Shown here: positions 47,872 through 57,371 of the stretch, one piece after another | Numbering within the stretch: position 1 is the first letter of the stretch | How the letters are laid out: the number at the start of each line of letters is the position of its first letter | Position numbers and translations under genes: made by a program | Assembly (NCBI GenBank): GCA_018907035.1 | Contig: JACCIC010000365.1 | Coordinates: forward strand, 107,552-171,551 | Direction of reading: 5' to 3' | DNA from: Sycobia sp. Sy_11 | Taxonomy: Eukaryota > Arthropoda > Insecta > Hymenoptera > Epichrysomallidae | Length of the DNA: 64,000 bases | Notes under the pieces: generated by a model | What the model saw: only the letters and a program-made list of their open reading frames with translations | Databases searched by the model: none | What the model was told of the DNA's origin: nothing

Positions 47872-50451
47872 AAGTAAGTGTTTCACCAACAATATAATTA
47901 GATATATTTCTATGTGTCACTTGGTCATAGCCAGAAGTCTGACTATTTGAAACATCTGATTTTTAATTTCGTTATATAATATTTTTTGTTATAACATATA
48001 TTTCTGAATTGAAAAAAACATTTTAGAGAAATTTCATATAAAATTCATGATACATTTTAAGGGTGTTAAATTTCTTAATTTGCTAAAAACACATCAAACT
48101 CGTTTAACTATTTTACTTTTGTTAATAGTTCTTTTATTGAAGATAGTATAATCAAAGTATAATACAGTGCTGTATAATAAATAAGAGAGTCTCCTAATTC
48201 GGAACTCTATTGCAGACGGTGATATGCTGCAAGGTCATATATAAGCATTCAGCGCCAGTACAGACTCCAGTCAATGTTTGTTTTCTAATTCTTAGAAGAA
48301 ATGCGCCGGCACTTGGAATATATGCTACGAACTGGGCAGATCAGTTACGCGAATTCGTTGGGTTTTTTGCCACCGGCGTCAGTCGTCATTTATTGTTCCA
48401 ATATTCAAGTTCTATAAATGTATAGTCCTGTCAACTTGACACTATATAATTCTATAGTGCCGTATTAATATTAAAAAAGTGAGACTGTCAACAAAAAAGA
48501 AAAGCATCGACGTTTATTAGAATATATAATGAAAAATATAAAAATTACAAAGAACATTGTCTATTGTAAAATGTAGGACGTCAGGTATATGTAACAAATG
48601 TGCGATATTTTAACGAGGCACATTGTTTTTAGTAATTAATCGCAGATGTTATAAACTACTTTTTTAAAACGTAAAGAATATTCTACTTATTAGTGCGCAT
48701 TAAGAATGAGTTGCAAAGTTTTCAATAAACTGGATACATATATAGAAGAGAAAAAATTTAACGAAATACAGAAACATCAAAATGGTAATGTATTTTGAAA
48801 TACTTTGTAGTTTAGATTTTGTATTTATATTTAACGTTTAATTATATTTAAATCAATTTACTTCTCAGTAATAACATTTATAAATTAATATAAAAGTGTA
48901 TTTGGTATAGCACTTCCACTGGCTCCCTTTGTTCACGATTTACCAGTGTTTCATGTAATTGTGGTAAATATATAGATACATTGTAAAAAAAGTTACGCAT
49001 GTGAAAAATTTTATTGTGCAAACAGTTTTCTTTCTAGTGTATTCTGAAATACTTTGTAGTTTAGGTTTTGTATTTGTATTTAATGTTTAATTATATTTAA
49101 ATCAATTCAATTCTCAGTAATAACATTTATAATTTAATATAAATGTGTATTTGGTATAGCACTTCCACTGGCTCCCTTTGTTCACGATTTACCAGTGTTT
49201 AATGTAATTAGTGGTAAATATATAGATACATTGAAAAAAAATTTACGCATGTGAAAACAGCTTTCTTTCTAGTGAATATTCTGAAATATTAATTTTAAAG
49301 GGTTATAAAAAATTTTAACAGGAAGATTGATATGAATGTAACATTAAATTAAATACTGTGATGCGTCATAATTAAAAAATTATGTACAAAAGTTTGTTCA
49401 GGTATAATTAAATTAAGCATTTTCAATTTATTACTTAACTTTATCTTAAAAAACTCAACAAAGTTCATTATTCTTAATTTCTGATGAAATAAACTTGGTA
49501 ACTCACGTTTAATTTTTATGAAGTTTGATATTTTGATAAACTATTATAGAGATTTGCAGCATTAAGACTCGTCATAAGAATTATTCAGACTTTTAACGGT
49601 TTTGATTGTACTGTAGCAATCATTTCTCAGCAGCAACGTTACATGTTTTGTTGCCAAGAATGTTCTATTTTTTAGCTCTAATTCAGAATGAGATTGATTA
49701 TAAGTAATAAACTCAAATAATTACAATGAGAGTTTTTTTTATAACAACCAAAGTGCCTATTGAAAGTAATGATTAGTAAATATATGGATATTTCTGAAAA
49801 AATGTGAGGCATGTGGAGTATTTTACAATGAAGACTTTTCATTGTAGTGAAAATTCTGAATATTTTATTTAATGCGTTCTAAAGAAATTTTACAATACAA
49901 TGGACACGAATGTAACCTCTTCATTCAAATATTTTCAGCAATTGATGAAATAATATAATACTTGATAATTCAAAAATCATGTACAAATGTTCTTTCAAGG
50001 TATAATTAAATTAATGCAGTTAAATTGATTCATCAACTTTATTCTAAAAAACTCAAGCAAGGCAAGGCAGTTTTAAAGTCTGATGAAATAAATATACTTA
50101 GACGTATTTAAGTTTTATAAATTTATATATTTGATGAAATTATTTAGAGAGTCGCAGAATTGTAAAGCACCATAGAAATCACGCAAACCATTAACAAGTT
50201 GAATGTACTAGGCTAACTTTTCATTATAGTGAATATTCTAAATATTTTAATGCAATGAATAATTATGTTAATGCAGTTAAATTTATTCATCAAATTTATG
50301 TTAAAAAACTGTCTTTTTATGTATTTTATAAAAAATTTATATAAAATACTTGCCGAAACTTCCAAATATATTAAGACAAAAAATATTCTATACTTCAATT
50401 AAAAATAAGTTCAGTGGTATCGTCCGATGTCCTACCAATTGTGATAAAGTT
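46191..50451 (+). repeat. Array copy 6
   Basis: 4261 bp, complete, with the longest TA tract of the complete copies (about 47801-47867). Confidence 0.95.
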
Positions 50452-52059
50452 AAACGCTGTAAATGACAGCACGTATAATTTACCCAAAATATCTTTAAAA
50501 CTCTATAAAATAATAATAAATAAATATTTTTAACGGCAATGCAACTTAATAAAGTAACGAAATCATTTATAAATAACCGAGTTTATTTTTACATCCTTTT
50601 GTCCACGCCTGGAGTCATAAGAAAGAATTAATTATCTTGATTTTTCGACGTTTATCGATGAACATTCTTTTGCCATTCATACTGAGAATTTATCAGAAAT
50701 AAAAAAAGAAAAAACGAAAAACTTGCCAGTCCCATTTCCACAAAGTTTATGCTTTTTTCTTTAATAATTGATTTTGAACCACAGAATTTTACAAATATAT
50801 ATTTTATTTTATACATTCCTTCTCTCTTTCCGTTCTATGACTTGAATCCTATAATAAATATAAATCTAATTTTGGATATACATTTATTAATAATTCTGTT
50901 TTTTTTTTAATTATTAAGCTGCATTTCAGTTAATACTATTTATTTATTATTATTTTATAGTTTTAGATATATTGTGTATAAATTATATTAACTGTTATTT
51001 ATAAGAACAAGCATGAAATGAACTTCGACATTAATGTGAATGATCCATTGTTTTAAGCTGTAATTGTGTTACATAATTTATTATTTGTTAATACATTTCG
51101 GAATACTTAAAAAACATCTTTTGAAAATTCTTACGTGGTATATGAACATTTTTTGGTTTTGTTCCGAAAAAATTTAAAATTTAATTACTGACGTTATGTT
51201 GTTTCCTTTCATCATTGCCAGGTCATCTTACTATTTCAACGAACTGATTTTTTATGTCTTTGTATAATATTTTTTATGTAAATACGTGTCCCTGTTTCGA
51301 AATTCGATTTGGTTTCATAATACGGGTTACGAAAGAACAATTCTCATAAGAAACAGGGTTGATCGTGGAACAAAGCAGTTGTTAATATTTCATTGAAGAA
51401 CCAACCTTGCGACCCCAAAATTTAACTGAATCATTTTATTTATAAATCTTGCTGTATACCAAATTTCATCACTTACTCATCGTCTCTTTTATATATTGAA
51501 CTTTTATTAAGTATAGTAGGTGGAATGTTAAAATAAAGATACACGAAATGATCTTTTAACATGATCTTTACTAGGTAAACATATGTGTCCACTGGGTCTT
51601 ATTACGATTTGCGTCTTTGCTGTCCTGCGCGGCAAATGATTTATGAGTTTATTGTTTAGTTGTCTCATGTGTTTTTATAGGTTTTAAATTTCTCACAAAG
51701 GCTTACAGAGTTTTCAATTTCGAGTACTGTAGTGAGTCTTGCGTTGTCCTTTCCTTTGAACAGACGCCTTTCTTTCCTCGTTTGAAATAAAATTCATGTT
51801 AAAAGATTATTTCGTGTATCTTTATTTTAACATCCCACCTACTATATTTAATAAAAATTCAATAGCAACATTTGGTGTTTTTAGGTCAAAAAATATTTCA
51901 GTATTTTAAATATAGAAATCACTTATTTTGTATATATGATTAAGTAATTATTTAGCCATAAATATTTTTTGTTTAATTTAAAATAAAAAAAAAAATTTTA
52001 ATGAACAAAATTGTTTTTCATGGTATCGGATTAAATATAATAGACATTTATGCGCTATA

Positions 52060-52128
<69 letters not shown>
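50452..52128 (+). repeat. Array copy 7, truncated in its TA tract
   Basis: Follows the unit for about 1.6 kb with several private changes (for example GATTTTGAACC with one T fewer, and ACTGTAGTGAG), then runs into TA repeats from about 52060 and does not return to unit sequence. The array ends here. Confidence 0.9.
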
Positions 52129-52130
<2 letters not shown>

Positions 52131-52142
52131 CCGATTTCGGGG

Positions 52143-52216
<74 letters not shown>

Positions 52217-52230
52217 CCCCGAAATCGGGT
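52129..52230. repeat. 102-bp perfect palindrome at the end of the array
   Basis: ACCCGATTTCGGGGTTATAA (52129-52148) is answered by its exact reverse complement at 52211-52230. Everything between is alternating TA, so the whole segment is self-complementary. It lies inside the TA tract in which array copy 7 breaks off. It may be a short terminal-inverted-repeat element filled with TA, or a site of rearrangement. Confidence 0.85.
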
Positions 52231-54036
52231 TATACTTACTATTCACTTACGTGTGTGTGTGTGTGGACTCTTCCACGCTGCTGGCCGTGCACTCCACTGA
52301 AAGGGGACGGGGAACGGAGAATGAACCACGCGAGTGAATTTATTAGATTATTACAATATTACTGTTTATTTGTACAAACCGACTATTTACAACGATGAAT
52401 CAATACATATGCTTAATCCTGAGTGCGGGTTCCGCGACACTACATCAAATATTTAGTCAATCATGCACTCCTTTAACATCTACGGGGACGGGGGAAACGG
52501 AACGGGACGCTTTTGACGAAACACGTGGGAACAACGGTATTACACTAAGCATTAAATGCTAACGGACAGTTTGTGCTCGAACGCATTCACGGCGATACAA
52601 GGCGATACACGGAATTAAAAACTAATCGCTAAGCTACGCGCGATAAATACATATTTTACGGCTAAACCGCGAAGCTATGCCGTCGGCAGATCGCGGCGCG
52701 CGGATGCGACGGCGGGTCAGGACCTAGCTATATGCGCATCTGAATGAAACAACAAAAGCTAAAGCTACTTGCCGCCGACGACGATGATGCTGTCGCTGGC
52801 GCTCGCTGGTGCTGTCGCTGACGCCCGCTGATGTCGTCGCTGGCGCTCACTGGCGCGGTCGCGGTCGCTCGCTGGTGCGGTCGCTGTCGCTCGCTGGTGC
52901 GGTCGCTGTCGCTCGCCGGTGCGGTCGCTGTCGCTCGCTGGTGCGGTCGCTGCTGTCTGGGCGACCGGGCGCGCGCTCTCTCTCTCGCTCCTAGCTGCTG
53001 GCTCGCGCGGCTGCGCGTGGCGGCGGCTCGTAGCCGCTGATGGCGTCGCTGGTTCACAACGGCACGCGTATGGCAACGCGCACACGCCTCCTCAAGGCTT
53101 CCGCTCACAGTCCGGGGCTGATACGAGGACGTCGCCGCGTGTCCTCTCCTCGTCGATGCCGATGTCTTCGCACGGAGTTTGCACGAGGGCAAACTTACTA
53201 CGCGTTCCCGCGAAAGGTGCAAAACTGCAACCTCACTTCACGTTTCACGATGCGATCGCGAACGAGCAAAACTACTGTATTCTAACGCGGGACAAAATGA
53301 AGGTGCGTCGGGGTCGAAAAGGAAAAAGAAATGCGACGGAGAACCAACTCGAGAACTCGAATTGACGAAGGTCAAGACAAGAATGCGAAGTTCGTTCCGA
53401 ACTTCTTACTTCCTACAGCGCTTCCAGCGCCCTCGCGGCTCGCGCGTATTGTTTCGCGGGCACGCCCGAACACTCGCGGTTTCGCACGAGCGCTCTCACC
53501 TACAGCCGCCATTCGGGCGGTTACAAACTCCCCCTCCCAAACCGCAGGGGGGGCGCGTGATCGCGAAAGGTTGTGCAGGGTGTCCGTAAGCGAGACGCGA
53601 ACGTCGTATATGTACTTCGGGTAACATAGTGGGGACTAACACCGAGGTTCAAATACATACGGTAAGGGATCATACATTCTTTGACAAAAACACGGTAGGG
53701 GGACAATACATGATTTGGGCAAAAGAAAAAAAAACGACGACCATTGGTTTACCCTTCGCATGGGTATAAACGAGAAACAAAAAAAAAGTAATTTGTGGTA
53801 ACGAAAACGAAAAATGTGATTGCACCCGCTGGTGCAGCGCTTGGTCGTCGGTGGCTCGCTATGGCTCGATATAATTCTATTTGTTATTCCTATTACTACT
53901 TCCCTACTTCTAATTATAAACTAAACCCTATTCTAACCTATTGCTAACGGGACTTATCCTAGAGAAATATAGATTATTATTATTAGGTGACGAAAGAAAA
54001 AAACTATAACTAATATTAATATAAATCCTGTCCTAG
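52231..54036. other. Mixed GC-rich DNA, no gene assigned
   Basis: Begins with a GT microsatellite (about 52249-52264). 52270-52740 has no convincing frame. 52740-53600 is GC-rich with open frames on both strands that mostly follow a 22-bp minisatellite and Arg-rich composition, so I do not support them as genes. 53600-54036 is AT-rich with short A runs. Confidence 0.5.
52790..52955. repeat. 22-bp minisatellite, about eight units
   Basis: The unit is CTGTCGCTCGCTGGTGCGGT plus CG, clearest in four successive copies at about 52868-52955 and degraded to the left. Because 22 is not a multiple of three, all frames across it are open with 22-residue periodic peptides. Confidence 0.85.
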
Positions 54037-54044
54037 CTACCTAG

Positions 54045-54233
54045 TCAGGTTTCTAACGCTCGCTTCTGTGTTTTTCTTGCAACCATTTCGCTTTCTTTCT
54101 TGCGATTCTCTTCTTCTTCTTCGGCTTGTTGCCAGTTCGCTGAAAAAATAGTCGTTGTTAGTGACGTTCCTATTATCGGGGTTGGTACAGTGTTGGTGGG
54201 GCGAGCAAGTAGCTTGGTTACTATGGGAGCCAT
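54045..54233 (-). CDS. Small ORF 3' of gypsy E3, unknown
   Basis: 62 codons from an ATG on the minus strand. The N-terminal half is Thr/Pro-rich (MAPIVTKLLARPTNTVP), the C-terminal half a charged helix (QQAEEEEENRKKESEMV). It lies on the same strand as E3, more than 900 bases past its third ORF. There is no family match in memory. It may be chance. Confidence 0.15.
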   Translation of the reverse strand: MAPIVTKLLARPTNTVPTPIIGTSLTTTIFSANWQQAEEEEENRKKESEMVARKTQKRALET

Positions 54234-54589
54234 CGTGCGCTCTTCTAACTGGTGCTATTGCTTTTGTCCTCACCCACCGACGCTGTGCCATCAGTGTATC
54301 TCGGCTGAGGGGTTGGCTCTAATATCCCTTTCTTTTTCAATTTTCCAGGTCATCCCTTAACACGATTCGCGCTCACTCCATATATATTTTCCATGGGGAT
54401 ATATGGGTACCGTTTCCTCTCTTGGGACGTGGTGGGGGAATCATGGGGATGGCCGTACGGGAAAAACGATAGGGGTGCTACTTCTTCCATTTCTGCGTTG
54501 GGCATTATTCGAGATGTCAACGTTTTTATGCTTGCGCCTTTCTATATACTCTCGCAATACATCATGTATCGTTGCTCTGCCCAGGTTCA

Positions 54590-55060
54590 CGGGGCGTCAT
54601 TTTATAGATTGGCTCTTGTTTGCGCCATTTTATATGCTTCTTATATAGACTGCGCCATATTATAGGGGTTTGCTCCTGTCCACGCCCTCTATATATATTT
54701 GCTTCTGTTTGCGCCAGTTATATCTGAGCTTACTCCGGTTTGCGCCATTTTATACGCAGGGTCATTTTATACGCACATGCTCCTATTTGCGCCGTTTTGT
54801 GTATCGTTTATACATATGTACTTTTCTTTGTGCCATTTATGCGTCATTTATACATATGTACTCCTATTTGCGCGCCATTTTAATATGTGCGTGCGCCTAT
54901 TCACGCGCCATTTTAATACTTATGTACACCTCTTCGCGCCGTTTATATTTATATTTAGTCTCATCTCTTCGCGCCATTTTATATTTGTATTTGGTTTCAT
55001 CTCTTCGCGCCATTTTAATACTTATGTACATCTCTTCGCGCCATTTATGTACCCGTGCCA
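54590..55060. repeat. Degenerate minisatellite of about 40 bp, 3' of gypsy E3
   Basis: The phrase CGCGCCATTTTAATACTTATG, with variants GCGCCATTTTATA and GCGCCGTTTATAT plus TACATCTCTT-type links, occurs about ten times. It is where the U3 of the 3' LTR of E3 would be expected, and such repeats can act as enhancers. No matching 5' LTR lies in the window, so this is not proven. Plus-strand frames across it are low-complexity Tyr/Leu/Phe. Confidence 0.65.
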
Positions 55061-55181
55061 CTCATACTTTCTGCACTTTTACGCCTCTGGGCTGGGCATT
55101 ATTTATGTCGGTGCCCCTCTATCACCTCCAGCCCTGTATCATGTCCTTCTGCGGTAGCGTGGGCACTCAGCAACAGGCGAT

Positions 55182-57371
55182 CTACTTGTTTAAATAAACA
55201 GTCGCCCCCGGCATTATAATGAGTAATGGTTGCTGAGCTCCCGCGGCGGCTGCCGCTTGCCTAATGGTTTGCTCCATCATTGGCGGTATTGCCATAGGCG
55301 CTCCCGTCACCTCCTCATTCACGTTCGCCATCCCTAGTGGCTCCACCAAGTCTTCTGACACCTGACGTGTCGTCTTCTCTACCCCTCTAACGTCCTCCCC
55401 CTCCCAAGACGGAACGGCAGGGGTCGGCTTCCGGCAGGACGTGCACATGCTAACGTCAATGCCGGCTCTGCCACACCTATAACAAAATCTCCTTGATCTG
55501 GGGTGTGGGCAGGCGTTGTAGCGGTGACCGACCTCGCTACAATTCCAGCAGTTTGTTACTGCTGCCTCGCCATGGTCCGAACCTTCAGCTCCTGCTGGGC
55601 CCGTGAAGGACCTATTGCGCATGCTTCCGAGACCCGGAAGTGGCGTTGTAGGGATTGAAGGGTGGGGCCGTATGGGCGGGATAAAGTTGGGGGGTGGTGC
55701 GATAAGGGTGTCCATCAAGCCTGGGAGTTTCTTGCTGCCTTTGGTGACAATTGCCTCTATGATTACTTCTTCTTCTGAATTGTTCAGGCTCGCCACTGGG
55801 CTTGTTTCTATTTCTTTACTCTCCGGTGGTGGTATTGTGAATGGGTTAACCCTTTTCTTGCTTTCATTGTTTTGTTTCGGGTTATGGGTTGGGGCGACGG
55901 TATGTGGGTACGGTATGGGGGTATTTCCTTGCTGTGGGGCGATTTGGGGGGATTCTGCGATAACATCGTTTGTTGCCTTCCTGTATTTGGTCGGAATGAT
56001 GTATCTCTCCTTAGTAGTGGCGTGAGCATCATGTGCGGTTGGATGGGGTTGCATGTCCGACTGTTGTGTTGCGATAGACCGCATGAACGCACGTCGGTCT
56101 CCGCGATATAGTCGAACGTCTCCATGTTCCGGGGTGCTCACATATACTACTTTCTCCACATTTTTAGGTGCGTGTGGCTTTTTGGGAGGATGTCGCTTAA
56201 GAATCCTTGGCCCTGGCCTATATGGTAACGGGCTGACCGAACGTATTTGGTCGTGCGGGGTAAAATCTTTCTGTACCCGGACCTTTGTACGTGACGGTTC
56301 TAATGGACCCGTTTTGTATGAGGCTGCTTCGGAAATGTATCCATCTTCCTCCTCATTTGCCGGTTCTCTACCTTCTACCTTCTGTTGATGTTCTGTGTCT
56401 TCATTCTGCTGAGCGTGTTCTTCTTGAGTTTCCGTAGTTTCTCGTCTTTGCGGACGATCGCACTGTTGATGTTGTGCCTTCTCCGTAGTTTTACGTCGTT
56501 GCGGACGCTCGCTCTCATCTTCATTTTCTGATGTTATTGCGGTAGTTTTACGTCTTTCCGGACGCACGCAGAAGGTGTTGTTTTCCTCTTCTGCTTGTTT
56601 CATAGTTTTACGTCGTTGCGGACGGTCGCACTCTTGTTGTTGTGCGTCTTTCGTAGTTTTACGTCGTTGCGGACGATCGCAGGAGGTGGTGTTCTCCTCT
56701 GCATCTATCGTAGTTTTACGTCTTTGCGGACGCACGCAGAAGGTGTTGTTTTTCTCTTCTGCTTGTTTCGTAGTTTTACGTCGTTGCGGACGCTCGCACT
56801 CATCTTGAGTTACCTCCTCTAAATATTCTGTATTGGGGCATGGGACGTTGTCGGTAATGGTTTGGGTTTGGGGTTGGGTGGGATTTTCGGGGTCCTCGGG
56901 GGTCGGTATGCTTGTGTCCAATAGCGAGGGGGCGAATGATGCTTCCGCTATTGATATAGTTAGCATCGCCGCTTCCTCTTCGACGCACTCCTGTGTTGCA
57001 TCGGGACTGAACTGGATTAAATTCAGTCGCGATTTCCGTACCTCTTCGAGGGCCTCGCTTACTTTCCCCATATCGATAGTAGTATTGAAGCGGTTGGGGG
57101 AACCTCTGCGTATATGCACCGTTGGTGCGGTTACGCTTCTGGACGTTAACCCCCACATTTCTTCTGGGTCGTACGCGAGGGATGGGGGGATTTGTTCGTC
57201 CCCAGGTCTCTTGGACTGATCGGACATGACCGATCGACGCAGTCCTCTGCCTCGTCCGTTTACTCGGTACATGTTGCTGCTCGTTGTTGATACCTGTGGA
57301 TAAATTACTGCTATTAGGTTGGTGATATCTCTTGAGGTCTGATATATGTGCCTTTGTCGTTTTCCCGTCAC
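55182..57371 (-). CDS. ORF3 of gypsy E3: repeat protein with Gag-type zinc module
   Basis: 729 codons are open; the first triplet at 57371 is GTG. The first AUG is at 57272 (codon 34), 21 bases past an acceptor-like AG at 57294-57295, and the next is at 57227 (codon 49). Codon 34 is the preferred start if the RNA is spliced. Residues 191-313 carry seven copies of RPQRRKTT or close variants spaced 17-20 residues apart. The middle is Pro-rich and disordered. Residues 608-646 hold CWNCSEVGHRYNAC (CX2CX4HX4C) and CYRCGRAGIDVSMCTSC (CX2CX9CX2C), the same two-part spacing that ends Gag of this element. No signal peptide or membrane span is seen, so this is not an envelope protein. The zinc module suggests nucleic-acid binding; the role in the cycle is unknown. 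The first 570 bases overlap pol in another frame. Confidence 0.85.
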   Translation of the reverse strand: MTGKRQRHIYQTSRDITNLIAVIYPQVSTTSSNMYRVNGRGRGLRRSVMSDQSKRPGDEQIPPSLAYDPEEMWGLTSRSVTAPTVHIRRGSPNRFNTTIDMGKVSEALEEVRKSRLNLIQFSPDATQECVEEEAAMLTISIAEASFAPSLLDTSIPTPEDPENPTQPQTQTITDNVPCPNTEYLEEVTQDECERPQRRKTTKQAEEKNNTFCVRPQRRKTTIDAEENTTSCDRPQRRKTTKDAQQQECDRPQRRKTMKQAEEENNTFCVRPERRKTTAITSENEDESERPQRRKTTEKAQHQQCDRPQRRETTETQEEHAQQNEDTEHQQKVEGREPANEEEDGYISEAASYKTGPLEPSRTKVRVQKDFTPHDQIRSVSPLPYRPGPRILKRHPPKKPHAPKNVEKVVYVSTPEHGDVRLYRGDRRAFMRSIATQQSDMQPHPTAHDAHATTKERYIIPTKYRKATNDVIAESPQIAPQQGNTPIPYPHTVAPTHNPKQNNESKKRVNPFTIPPPESKEIETSPVASLNNSEEEVIIEAIVTKGSKKLPGLMDTLIAPPPNFIPPIRPHPSIPTTPLPGLGSMRNRSFTGPAGAEGSDHGEAAVTNCWNCSEVGHRYNACPHPRSRRFCYRCGRAGIDVSMCTSCRKPTPAVPSWEGEDVRGVEKTTRQVSEDLVEPLGMANVNEEVTGAPMAIPPMMEQTIRQAAAAAGAQQPLLIIMPGATVYLNK

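Larger units (their letters stand above)
24163..52128 (+). repeat. Tandem array of a 4.25-kb unit, six complete copies and one partial
   Basis: Using AAACGCTGTAAATGACAGCA as anchor (copy 1 has AAAAGACAGCA), copies start at 24163, 29178, 33426, 37681, 41939, 46191 and 50452. Spacings are 5015 (copy 1, with an insertion), 4248, 4255, 4258, 4252 and 4261. Copies 2-6 are nearly identical, and most of the length change is in one TA tract per unit. Each unit contains an inverted-repeat element, the TA tract, a 426-bp segment absent from copy 1, a short exon-like ORF, a duplicated segment of about 250 bp and several looser sub-repeats. Short open frames of 61-71 codons recur in each unit but start with TTG, are AT-driven and are not supported as genes. 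Confidence 0.95.

Noticed and set aside
24163..52128. Regularly spaced repeats as a possible CRISPR-like array
   Set aside because: The repeat is 4.25 kb with no short repeat-spacer pattern, and the setting is a eukaryotic genome.
52728..53222. 164-codon - strand Arg/Ala/Gln/His-rich frame
   Set aside because: Largely the translation of a 22-bp minisatellite; all frames across it are open.
54670..55197. 175- and 152-codon + strand frames rich in Tyr, Cys and Leu
   Set aside because: They read through the degenerate 40-bp repeat and overlap the end of E3 on the other strand.
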